Below are positions 28,297 to 36,376 of a stretch of 64,000 bases of DNA, in pieces; the stretch's first letter is position 1, and each line of letters starts with the position of its first letter. Below the pieces are notes generated by a model. It saw only the letters and a list, made by a program, of their open reading frames with translations, was not told the DNA's origin and searched no databases. Origin of the DNA: Blautia liquoris (GTDB taxonomy: Bacteria > Bacillota > Clostridia > Lachnospirales > Lachnospiraceae). The position numbers were made by a program, and so were the translations under genes. The DNA lies in contig NZ_CP063304.1 of NCBI RefSeq assembly GCF_015159595.1, positions 806,001 to 870,000 of the forward strand, written 5' to 3'.

Positions 28297-28325
28297 ATTA
28301 TACGTTACCGTTAGTTACATTTCAA
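28297..28325 (-). promoter_or_regulatory. Promoter of the minus-strand glycosyltransferase
   Basis: On the minus strand TTGAAA (28325-28320) and TATAAT (28302-28297) have a 17-base spacer, about 100 bases upstream of the GTG start. A weaker plus-strand promoter for the pyruvyl transferase may be TTGATT (28383-28388) with TATGTT (28405-28410), spacer 16. Confidence 0.72.
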
Positions 28326-28444
28326 TACGAGCAATAAGATTCCTACGTTTTTTCAACTCAAAATTCTTCGATTTTGGACCTTTTGATTGTGCTGTTCTGT
28401 TTTTTATGTTAGTCTATACAGAGACTTAATTGGAAGGTGTATAG

Positions 28445-29566
28445 ATGAAAAGAGTATATATACATGCATATCTGCAGGAAAATCTTGGTGACGACTTGTT
28501 TGTAGAGACATTATGCAGAAGATATCCTATGGTTCGGTTCTATATCATAGCTGATAAATCTTACAAGACAAGGTTCAGAGATTTACACAATTGTAAGGTA
28601 AGGGATCCGAAAGAAAAAAAGGTCCTTTTGGCGAATAAGATACTTAAGCATTTTAAAAATGTGAATTCATATCTCCAAGTATTGATTAGACGTTCTGAAG
28701 CAGTTATTCATATTGGCGGATCATCTTTCGTACAGCATCATGATGATTGGTCGGAATTCTATAATTTTGATAAGATGCTGGTTGAGAACAGCAAAAACCT
28801 TTTCCTGATTGGAGCAAATTTCGGCCCCTATAAAGATCAAAGATATCTTAAAGCATATCACGAGTTGTTTAAAAAATATAAAGGTATCTGTTTAAGAGAC
28901 GAATATTCTTGGAATCTCTTTAGAGATGTTCCGCAGGTTTCTTATGCACCAGATGTTCTGTTTGGACTAAAATCAAATATTACATCGACCGTTAATAACA
29001 AGGAGAAAATAGTTATTTTCTCCCTCATTGATCTTCAGAACAGACAAGGAAACTATGACATAAGTGTCTATGAAGCGGATTATATTAGGTTTCAGGTCGA
29101 TCTGGTTCGATATTTTATCAGTGAGCAGTATAAAATCATCCTTATATCGTTTTGCCGGAATGAAGGAGATGAGGTCATGATTCAAAAAATCCGTGAAAAC
29201 TTTAATGAATTGGAAAGACAGAGAATTCAAAATATGAGTTATCAAACGGATACAGAGCCCATACTACATGAATTTGAAAAAGCTGAGATTGTAATTGGAA
29301 CCAGATTTCACAGTATAGTTTTGGGGTTTGTCTATGAGTGTAAGGTGCTCCCTATTATATATAACCAAAAGACAGAAAAAATGCTAGACGATTTAAAGTA
29401 TACATTATCTATAAAGCTTCCGGAATTAAACAATACTGACGCTACTGAATTAGGGAGAAAAGTTACTCTAAGGAAGCCATTAGATATAAGTGAGCAGGTT
29501 AAGCTGTCAAAGAGACAGTTTTATTATACGGATATGCAGTTTGCATCGGCCGATGAAAATGATTGA
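28445..29566 (+). CDS. Polysaccharide pyruvyl transferase family protein
   Basis: A 373-residue protein of the polysaccharide pyruvyl transferase family. It has the N-terminal ENLGDDLF motif, IHIGGSSF, the LRDEYSW motif and the C-terminal IGTRFHSIVLGFV with the conserved Arg-Phe-His. Such enzymes place a ketal pyruvate from phosphoenolpyruvate on a glycan sugar. Pyruvylated secondary wall polysaccharide is the classic ligand of SLH domains (CsaB role), and an SLH protein is encoded just upstream at 24742. Whether this is the CsaB equivalent or modifies another residue is inference. ATG 28445 follows TTGGAAGG. Confidence 0.88.
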   Translation: MKRVYIHAYLQENLGDDLFVETLCRRYPMVRFYIIADKSYKTRFRDLHNCKVRDPKEKKVLLANKILKHFKNVNSYLQVLIRRSEAVIHIGGSSFVQHHDDWSEFYNFDKMLVENSKNLFLIGANFGPYKDQRYLKAYHELFKKYKGICLRDEYSWNLFRDVPQVSYAPDVLFGLKSNITSTVNNKEKIVIFSLIDLQNRQGNYDISVYEADYIRFQVDLVRYFISEQYKIILISFCRNEGDEVMIQKIRENFNELERQRIQNMSYQTDTEPILHEFEKAEIVIGTRFHSIVLGFVYECKVLPIIYNQKTEKMLDDLKYTLSIKLPELNNTDATELGRKVTLRKPLDISEQVKLSKRQFYYTDMQFASADEND

Positions 29567-29591
29567 TTTCCATAATGAAAAGGCTTATAAT
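29563..29591 (+). promoter_or_regulatory. Promoter upstream of the RgpF-like gene
   Basis: TTGATT (29563-29568) and TATAAT (29586-29591) with a 17-base spacer. The -35 overlaps the stop of the pyruvyl transferase; the downstream ATG is at 29629. Confidence 0.7.
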
Positions 29592-29628
29592 TTAACATTG
29601 AGTACAAAGATAGTGAGGTAGTACCAGA

Positions 29629-32346
29629 ATGAATATTGACAACAGGCTTTTAATATATTTTTTCTTTGATGCAGATGGTGTGGTAGATGATTATAACATA
29701 TATATGCTACAAGATATGATGAAAAGCTGCCAGCATCTGTTTGTAATCAGTAATGGAAAACTGACAAAAGAAGGTTATGAAAAGTTTTCAAAACTTGCTG
29801 ATTGTATTGTGGAACGTAATAATACAGGTTTTGATGTGGGGGCTTATAAAGAAGCTCTTCAGACGATTGGTTGGGAAGAATTATCAAAATATGACGAAGT
29901 AATACTAATGAATTATACTATTATGGGGCCGGTTTATCCGTTTGAAGAGATGTTTGAAACTATGGATAATAAACAGGATCTTGACTTCTGGGGAATAACG
30001 AAATATCACGAGGTCCGAGTTGATCCATATGGTAAAATCAAATGTGGATATTTGAGAGAACATATACAGTCCCATTTTATTGCGGTGAGGAATAAGATGC
30101 TGACAAGCGATGACTTTTATGAATATTGGGAAAAGATGCCCCCTATTAAAAGTTATGGTGATTCTGTTGCATACCACGAATCTTACTTTACGCATCATTT
30201 TGCAAAAAAAGGATTTAAGTGGGATGTCTATGTAAATACAGATGATATGAAAAAATTCACAGAATATCCGCTGCTAAAAGCCCCGAAGAAATTGATTGAA
30301 GAAAAACGTTGTCCTATATTCAAAAGGAGAAGTTTTAATCATGATTATATCGATTTTATAAATACAACGATTGGTGAGCCAACATATGAATTGATGGAAT
30401 ATCTGAAAAATTCTACGAATTATGATGTGAATTTAATCTGGAATAATATACTTCGATGTTGTAACCAGGCAAAGATCAAAGAGTGTCTGCAGCTAAACTA
30501 TGTAATTCCTTCTAAAATTTCCCCTGATATTTCAGGAATCCTTGAGAAACGAAGAATCGCATTAGTTTTACATCTGTATTATGAAGAACTGTTGGAAGAG
30601 AGTTTTCAGTACGCAAGCTCCATGCCGGCAGAAGCGGATGTATATATTACCGTTGGAAATAAAAGAATGAAAGAACTTGTTGAAAAACGTTTTGACTCTT
30701 TAGAGTGTAGAAATCTGAAGGTAATGCAGATACCAAACAGAGGCAGGGATGTAGGATCTGTGTTGGTGGCAGTGAATCCGGATATTTTGCAATACGATTA
30801 TGTTTGTTTTGCACACGATAAAAAGGTTACACAGCTAAAACCGGAATGTAAAGGTGCTTCCTGGGCATATTTGTGTTTCGAGAGTGTATTAAAGAATAAA
30901 GACCATGTGAATAATGTGATTCAGCTTTTCGAAGATAATCCGAGACTTGGATTACTTACTCCGACACCACCGAATCATGCTGAATATTTTCCGACAATGG
31001 GGAATGAATGGGCAGGTAATTTTAAAAATACGAAAAAGCTTGCAGAACAATTGGACATACACGTACCTATGTCAAGTGATCAACCGCCGATATCTGCTTT
31101 GGGATGCTTTTTTTGGTATCGTCCTAAAGCAATGATAAAACTGTATGCGAGAAATTTTTCCTATGAAGATTTTCCAGAAGAACCAATGAAAAAGACAGAT
31201 GGGACAATCCTTCATGCTGTAGAGAGGCTATATTCATTTGCAGTACAGGATGCCGGATATTATCCAGCATGGTGTTTCAGTGATAATGTTGCATCAATGG
31301 AGATAACAAACCTATATTATATGCTTCGTGGAATGAATATGGCAATGATGAATGGGGGGCTGGCAGGTACATTTGTCGACGTGGTGAATGAAATGAAAAG
31401 AAGAGGGCCGGCTATGAGATCACTCTCCGATCTGCATAATGAGTTGATGGGGCTGTATGGATCCGGTGCATCAGCAAAAAGTTCGTTTGACGGCATGATG
31501 CATCTGTATTATAGTGAGGGAGAAGGATTTAATGAAAGATCTTCGGAAATATGTCGAGCTTCATTCAGAAAGAACCGTTTTGAAGTGGAATTTGAGATTC
31601 CTGATGATAATTCTATCATAGAGCAGCTGAGATTTGATCCTGGTGAGGAAGGCATGATCATTCTGAAAAAAATGTATGCTTTCATCGAATATGAGGATGG
31701 ACATCATGATATCATTGAGATGGAGACTTGTGACTCCAACGGGTTCTCTTTTGATAATAAGATATTATTTATCAATCAAGATCCACAGGTATATATACAA
31801 TGTGGCACAGAATCAAGGGCTATTTCAATCATGATTAAAGGGGAATTGGACAAAGATGTTACTCCTGACATAGTGGAGAGGGCAATTAACCAGAGACTTC
31901 CCATGATGACTCCGAAGTTATATTTTGATACTGGAAACGGAATCAATGAAACCGATGCGCTTCATGTGGTAAACAGGGGAAATGCAGAAAGAATTGAGGC
32001 ATCATTTACATTTAATCAGCCAATTGCAATTAAGATGTTTCGCTTTGATCCTTGCGAACAAGGTATGTTTATAGTACAGGATCCGGAGATTAATATCATT
32101 TACTCAGATGATTCGAGTGAAAATTTGCAGCTATCTGATCTTTCCACAAATGGATATAGGATCGAAAACAATATATTCTATTTAAATGAGGATCCACAGA
32201 TGAGTTGGACAAACAGAAAAGGACAGGCTGTGAAACAGGTTTGGGTTAGTATGAATGTAAGCCAGGAATTTGATGCGTCTGTTATGGATGAAATCCTTTC
32301 CAGAAAAGAGTCCTTGGTCTCATTTGCAAAAAAGCACTTAAAATAG
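29629..32346 (+). CDS. RgpF-like rhamnan synthesis protein with two extra C-terminal beta domains
   Basis: A 905-residue protein. Residues 1 to about 600 match the rhamnan synthesis protein F family (ISNGKL, NNTGFDVGAYKEAL, YDEVILMNYTIMGP; later NRGRDVGSVL, FAHDKKV, PTMGNEWAGN). The region holds two related GT-like halves and is linked to building rhamnose-rich wall polysaccharides. The last ~270 residues are additional: two copies of a ~110-residue beta module with shared LRFDP-E-GM / FRFDP-E-GM, Y-D, NG--I-N and N-DPQ motifs (DNA about 31550-31850 and 31980-32270). These look like accessory sugar-binding or scaffold domains. It fits the dTDP-rhamnose genes around it. Confidence 0.9.
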   Translation: MNIDNRLLIYFFFDADGVVDDYNIYMLQDMMKSCQHLFVISNGKLTKEGYEKFSKLADCIVERNNTGFDVGAYKEALQTIGWEELSKYDEVILMNYTIMGPVYPFEEMFETMDNKQDLDFWGITKYHEVRVDPYGKIKCGYLREHIQSHFIAVRNKMLTSDDFYEYWEKMPPIKSYGDSVAYHESYFTHHFAKKGFKWDVYVNTDDMKKFTEYPLLKAPKKLIEEKRCPIFKRRSFNHDYIDFINTTIGEPTYELMEYLKNSTNYDVNLIWNNILRCCNQAKIKECLQLNYVIPSKISPDISGILEKRRIALVLHLYYEELLEESFQYASSMPAEADVYITVGNKRMKELVEKRFDSLECRNLKVMQIPNRGRDVGSVLVAVNPDILQYDYVCFAHDKKVTQLKPECKGASWAYLCFESVLKNKDHVNNVIQLFEDNPRLGLLTPTPPNHAEYFPTMGNEWAGNFKNTKKLAEQLDIHVPMSSDQPPISALGCFFWYRPKAMIKLYARNFSYEDFPEEPMKKTDGTILHAVERLYSFAVQDAGYYPAWCFSDNVASMEITNLYYMLRGMNMAMMNGGLAGTFVDVVNEMKRRGPAMRSLSDLHNELMGLYGSGASAKSSFDGMMHLYYSEGEGFNERSSEICRASFRKNRFEVEFEIPDDNSIIEQLRFDPGEEGMIILKKMYAFIEYEDGHHDIIEMETCDSNGFSFDNKILFINQDPQVYIQCGTESRAISIMIKGELDKDVTPDIVERAINQRLPMMTPKLYFDTGNGINETDALHVVNRGNAERIEASFTFNQPIAIKMFRFDPCEQGMFIVQDPEINIIYSDDSSENLQLSDLSTNGYRIENNIFYLNEDPQMSWTNRKGQAVKQVWVSMNVSQEFDASVMDEILSRKESLVSFAKKHLK

Positions 32347-32368
32347 TTCCAGACAGAAAGGGACACTT

Positions 32369-33388
32369 ATGAAAAAAGAGCGGTTATTTTATCTGGATTT
32401 TGTGAGAGCTGTCGCAACGATAATCATAGTTCTCACACATTATAATGCGATTTTCCTGTACACAAATCCTCCTATGCCTGAGAAAGCTGTTTTAGGAATT
32501 TCATTTGCAAATGTGTATATTGGTGATTTTGGTGTCTCCCTGTTTTTGACGATCTCTGGGGCTGCATTGATGTACGTTTATCAGGAAGAACTAAAATGTA
32601 GGGATTTTTACAGGAAACGTTTCTTAAATATTTATCCTATGTATTGGATAGGATTTATACTGGCTTTTTTGATCGAGTTTTACAAAAATCGTGGATTTAA
32701 TCCCGATATTCCCCGATATAAAATTATCTATAGTTTTTTGGGAATAGATAAGTATATGTCGAACTTTGGAGACATCAATTTTTCACTCGTAGGTGAATGG
32801 TTTTTAGGACTCATTATAGTATTTTACCTGCTGTTTCCACTGATCAGAAAATGGATGAATACATCTTCGATTAGTCTGGGAGTTATTGCTACAATTGTAT
32901 TCATTGTGTTTCTTGTCATGAATTTTGATCAAAACTCCATTTTACTTCCGGTACTTCTTCCAAGAATACTGTTTGGTATGTACTTTGTGAAGAGCAAACG
33001 AAAAGTGAATTTGCCTGTTGCGGTTGTTTCGTTAGCGATTCTCGTGATTAATTACTTAGCTGCCCCAAGTATAAACAGAGATTTACAGGCGACATACGTT
33101 GGAATTTGTGGCTTTTTGGTATTGGTTTATATTGCCGATTATTTAAGATGGGTTCCATTCAGAAGATTGTGCTCGTTAATCTGCAAGTACTCGTATGCGA
33201 TCTTTATAGTCCATCATATGGTTATTTTACAGATCGTATCCAGAATGGATTTAAATGCACTGACAAGAACCTATAGTTATTTATTGTTCATGACTTGCTG
33301 CATTGCAGTTTTTGCAGTGGCTTATTTGCTGCAGAGGATATATGACAGCATCATGGAATTGTTTAAAAAAGATGAAAGGAGCGTATGA
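32369..33388 (+). CDS. Acyltransferase 3 family membrane protein
   Basis: A 339-residue protein with about ten membrane spans. It matches the acyltransferase 3 family of integral membrane O-acyltransferases: an N-terminal LDFVRAVATIIIVLTH with the conserved His, SLFLTISGA, and a late HHMVILQ. It probably O-acetylates the wall polysaccharide at the membrane. It starts 22 bases after the RgpF-like gene, and its TGA overlaps the ATG of the next gene, so the genes are co-transcribed. Confidence 0.92.
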   Translation: MKKERLFYLDFVRAVATIIIVLTHYNAIFLYTNPPMPEKAVLGISFANVYIGDFGVSLFLTISGAALMYVYQEELKCRDFYRKRFLNIYPMYWIGFILAFLIEFYKNRGFNPDIPRYKIIYSFLGIDKYMSNFGDINFSLVGEWFLGLIIVFYLLFPLIRKWMNTSSISLGVIATIVFIVFLVMNFDQNSILLPVLLPRILFGMYFVKSKRKVNLPVAVVSLAILVINYLAAPSINRDLQATYVGICGFLVLVYIADYLRWVPFRRLCSLICKYSYAIFIVHHMVILQIVSRMDLNALTRTYSYLLFMTCCIAVFAVAYLLQRIYDSIMELFKKDERSV

Positions 33389-34260
33389 CTGCTTTTGGGC
33401 ATCATACAAATTTTAAGATGGAGAAAGTATTAGTTACAGGTTCTGGCGGATATATTGGAAGACATGTAGTAAGGACATTGCTGGACATGAATTATACTGT
33501 AATTGCTGCAGATATACACAATACTGAAGTTGATGACAGAGCTACAAAAATAAACATATCAATTTTTGATGATGATCCGGATATTTATAAACACCTGGGC
33601 AGCCCGGACATATGTATTCACTTGGCATGGAGAAATGGGTTTGTACACAATGCCTGCACTCATATGGAGGATCTGTCAGCTCACTGCAGATTCTTAAGAC
33701 GAATGATAGAGTCTGGTCTTAAAAATCTGGCTGTAATGGGTACGATGCATGAAGTGGGGTATTGGGAAGGTGCGATTGATGAGAACACACCATGCAATCC
33801 TTTATCTCAATATGGAGTGGCAAAAAATGCTCTTCGCCAGTCATTGATGCAATTGACAAAAACACAAGATTTTAATCTATACTGGCTGAGAGCCTATTAT
33901 ATACTTGGGGATGATATGAAGAACCACTCCGTCTTTACAAAGATTCTGCAAAAGGCAGAGGAAGGAGAAAAAACATTTCCGTTTAATTCTGGAAAAAATC
34001 TTTACGATTTTATCAGTGTTGATCAGCTTGCAGAATATATATCGAAAGCAGCCACACAAAAAGAAATTACAGGTATCATTAACGTTTGCACTGGAAAACC
34101 CGTTTCACTGGCAGATAAAGTAGAAGAGTTCATTAAAAGAAAAAGGTTATCAATCAAATTGAATTATGGAGCTTTTCCCGACAGATCATATGATTCACCC
34201 GGAGTGTGGGGAAATCCTGAAAAAATGAAAAAAATATTAGAAATGTTTGAGGGGAGATAA
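33385..34260 (+). CDS. NAD-dependent nucleotide-sugar epimerase/dehydratase (extended SDR)
   Basis: A 291-residue extended short-chain dehydrogenase. The Rossmann motif is VTGSGGYIGRHVV, the catalytic pair is YGVAK, and a conserved WLRAYY follows. It is shorter than RfbB and GalE (about 330-360 residues), close to RfbD and to small 4-reductases. The likely role is epimerising or reducing an activated sugar for the glycan; the substrate is not readable. ATG 33385 overlaps the previous stop (ATGA) and has AAAGGAG five bases upstream. ATG 33418, directly before the Rossmann strand, is an alternative. Confidence 0.85.
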   Translation: MTAFGHHTNFKMEKVLVTGSGGYIGRHVVRTLLDMNYTVIAADIHNTEVDDRATKINISIFDDDPDIYKHLGSPDICIHLAWRNGFVHNACTHMEDLSAHCRFLRRMIESGLKNLAVMGTMHEVGYWEGAIDENTPCNPLSQYGVAKNALRQSLMQLTKTQDFNLYWLRAYYILGDDMKNHSVFTKILQKAEEGEKTFPFNSGKNLYDFISVDQLAEYISKAATQKEITGIINVCTGKPVSLADKVEEFIKRKRLSIKLNYGAFPDRSYDSPGVWGNPEKMKKILEMFEGR

Positions 34261-34263
34261 CTT

Positions 34264-35109
34264 ATGAAGGTTTTAGTTACGGGTGTTAAAGGACAGCTTG
34301 GCTACAGTGTTGTTCGGGAGTTGGAAAAGAGAAATCATCAAGCTATAGGGGTAGACATTAACGATATGGATATTACCGATGCAGATCAGACAAAAAAAGT
34401 GATAATGGATATAGCACCTGATGCAGTAATTCATTGTGCTGCATATACTGCTGTAGATGCTTCTGAAGATAATATGGCTTTGTGCAGAAATGTTAATGTT
34501 AATGGAACTGAAAATGTTGCCAGAGCCTGCCAAGAGCTAAACATCAAGATGATGTACATCAGCACAGACTATGTCTTCGGAGGTGAGGGAACACATGCAT
34601 GGGAACCAGATGATGAATGTCATCCGCTCGGAGTTTACGGACAGACAAAATACGAGGGAGAACTGGCTCTTCAGAAATATGTGAAAAAGTTCTTTCTGGT
34701 TAGAACGGCCTGGGTTTTCGGCCGAAATGGCAAGAATTTTATCAAAACCATGTTGAATCTTGCTAAGACTCATGATACATTGACAGTAGTTGATGATCAG
34801 ATTGGCTCTCCGACGTATACGTATGATTTGGCCAGACTGCTTGTCGACTTGATTGAAACCGAAAAATACGGTACCTATCATGCAACTAATGAGGGCTTTT
34901 GCTCCTGGTATGATTTTGCCTGCGAGATATTCCGGCAGGCCAGTTTGGATGTGAAAGTGATACCTGTTACCAGTGAAGAATATGGATCAAAGGCAAAGCG
35001 GCCTTTTAACAGCCGCTTGAGTAAGGATAAGTTAGATGAACAAGGATTTAAACGCCTTCCGCCCTGGCAGGATGCTTTATCGAGATATTTAAAGGAGATT
35101 AACGACTGA
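34264..35109 (+). CDS. rfbD: dTDP-4-dehydrorhamnose reductase
   Basis: RfbD performs the final step to dTDP-L-rhamnose. The 281-residue protein begins MKVLVTGVKGQLGYSV and shows MYISTDYVFGG, YGQTKYEGE (catalytic Tyr and Lys) and VRTAWVFG, all standard for the family. ATG 34264 is seven bases after GGGGAG and three bases after the preceding stop. It is separated from rfbB-rfbA-rfbC by about 18 kb but lies in the same glycan island. The next gene, an ATP-grasp enzyme, starts four bases later. Confidence 0.95.
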   Translation: MKVLVTGVKGQLGYSVVRELEKRNHQAIGVDINDMDITDADQTKKVIMDIAPDAVIHCAAYTAVDASEDNMALCRNVNVNGTENVARACQELNIKMMYISTDYVFGGEGTHAWEPDDECHPLGVYGQTKYEGELALQKYVKKFFLVRTAWVFGRNGKNFIKTMLNLAKTHDTLTVVDDQIGSPTYTYDLARLLVDLIETEKYGTYHATNEGFCSWYDFACEIFRQASLDVKVIPVTSEEYGSKAKRPFNSRLSKDKLDEQGFKRLPPWQDALSRYLKEIND

Positions 35110-35113
35110 GGCT

Positions 35114-36307
35114 ATGAAAAAAGTTTTGTTACTCGGAGGTAATTATTTCCAGCAGACTGCGACGATAGCCGCGAAAGAGTTGGGCTATTATGTGATCAGT
35201 GTTGATTATCTGCCGGATAATCCCGCACATAAGTATGCGGATGAATATCACAATATCAGTACGATTGATAAGGAGGCAGTGCTTGCATTGGCACGTGAGA
35301 AGCAGATTGACGGAATTGTATCCTATGCTTCCGATGTGTCCGCGCCGACTGCAGCTTATGTGGCCGAAAAGATGGGACTTCCCACGAATCCGTACGAGTC
35401 AGTTATGACGCTTACGCATAAAGATCGTTTCCGTGCATTTATGCGTGAACATGGATTTCGGATGCCACGGGGAGATAGCTTTGCGGATGAATCAAAAGCA
35501 CTTGATTTTTTTAAGAAGCTTTCGAAACCGGTCATGGTAAAACCTGTGGATTCTTCAGGCAGCAAGGGAGTTACAAAGATTTTTACCGACGAGGAATTTC
35601 ACGACGCCTATGAGGAGGCGTTGTCGTATTCGATCATAAAACAGGTAATCATCGAAGAGTTCATATCGAAAAAAGGTTATCAGATCGATGGAGACGGATT
35701 TATCGTGGATGGAAAGATTGCATTCTTTGGCGTGATGGATCAGCATCATGATATTGAATGCAGTCTGTATACGCCGGTTGGTCTAAGTTGTCCATCGAAA
35801 CAGAAACAAAAGTATCAGGATGAGGCAAAAGAGCAGATTCAGAAGATCTTTGATCTGTTGGACATGAAGATGGGCGAGTTTAACTTTGAGTATATCATCG
35901 GTGAAGACGATCAGGTGTATATTCTGGAGATCGGCCCGAGAAGTGGTGGTAATCTAATTCCAGACACTATCAAGGTGGCAAGAGAAGTCGATCTGGCATC
36001 CTATGTGATCAAAAGTGCCGTGGGTGATGACTGCTCCGATTTGTCTGAGAGACCAATACATAGCTGCACTTCTTCATATATTGTTCATGCTACAAAAGAT
36101 GGTATATTCAAGAAGATTGAGATTGATGAAACTCTTGAAGAACAGATTGAAAGACAGGAGATTTTCGTCAAGCCAGGTGATCCGGTGAAGAAATTTAAAA
36201 ATGCTGGCTATGGGATAGGAGCTATGATTATCACCTTTCGGAATGTGGAAGAGATGTGTGAGCGCATCGACCATATGAATGATTATATCAAGGTAATTGT
36301 GGAATAG
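35114..36307 (+). CDS. ATP-grasp carboxylate-amine ligase
   Basis: A 397-residue ATP-grasp enzyme. The N-terminal pre-ATP-grasp part is Rossmann-like (VLLLGGNYFQQTA). The central ATP-binding part has VMVKPVDSSGSKGV, and the metal-binding end ILEIGPRSGGN has the expected Glu and Asn. Family members activate a carboxylate as acyl-phosphate and join it to an amine or other nucleophile. Its neighbours (a second ATP-grasp fused to a PLP enzyme, ArnE/F-like transporters, an ArnC-like transferase and a 4-aminosugar transaminase) suggest it attaches an amino acid or other carboxylic acid to an aminosugar. The substrate is inference; a role in making a small peptide is an alternative. Confidence 0.9.
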   Translation: MKKVLLLGGNYFQQTATIAAKELGYYVISVDYLPDNPAHKYADEYHNISTIDKEAVLALAREKQIDGIVSYASDVSAPTAAYVAEKMGLPTNPYESVMTLTHKDRFRAFMREHGFRMPRGDSFADESKALDFFKKLSKPVMVKPVDSSGSKGVTKIFTDEEFHDAYEEALSYSIIKQVIIEEFISKKGYQIDGDGFIVDGKIAFFGVMDQHHDIECSLYTPVGLSCPSKQKQKYQDEAKEQIQKIFDLLDMKMGEFNFEYIIGEDDQVYILEIGPRSGGNLIPDTIKVAREVDLASYVIKSAVGDDCSDLSERPIHSCTSSYIVHATKDGIFKKIEIDETLEEQIERQEIFVKPGDPVKKFKNAGYGIGAMIITFRNVEEMCERIDHMNDYIKVIVE

Positions 36308-36330
36308 CTTCACAAAAGGAGGATGGTATC

Positions 36331-36372
36331 TTGACACCCTTTACTGAAGGCGATAGACAGGTGCCTAGATGA
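36331..36372 (+). CDS. Candidate 13-codon leader peptide upstream of the ATP-grasp/PLP fusion
   Basis: A very strong ribosome site (AAAAGGAGG, 36314-36322) is followed eight bases later by TTG 36331. This opens a 13-codon frame (MTPFTEGDRQVPR) that stops at TGA 36370-36372, four bases before the ATG of the fusion gene. The fusion gene itself has only a poor site directly upstream. This looks like a translationally coupled leader. It could also be chance, with the strong site left from an earlier arrangement. Confidence 0.35.
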   Translation: MTPFTEGDRQVPR

Positions 36373-36376
36373 TTTT

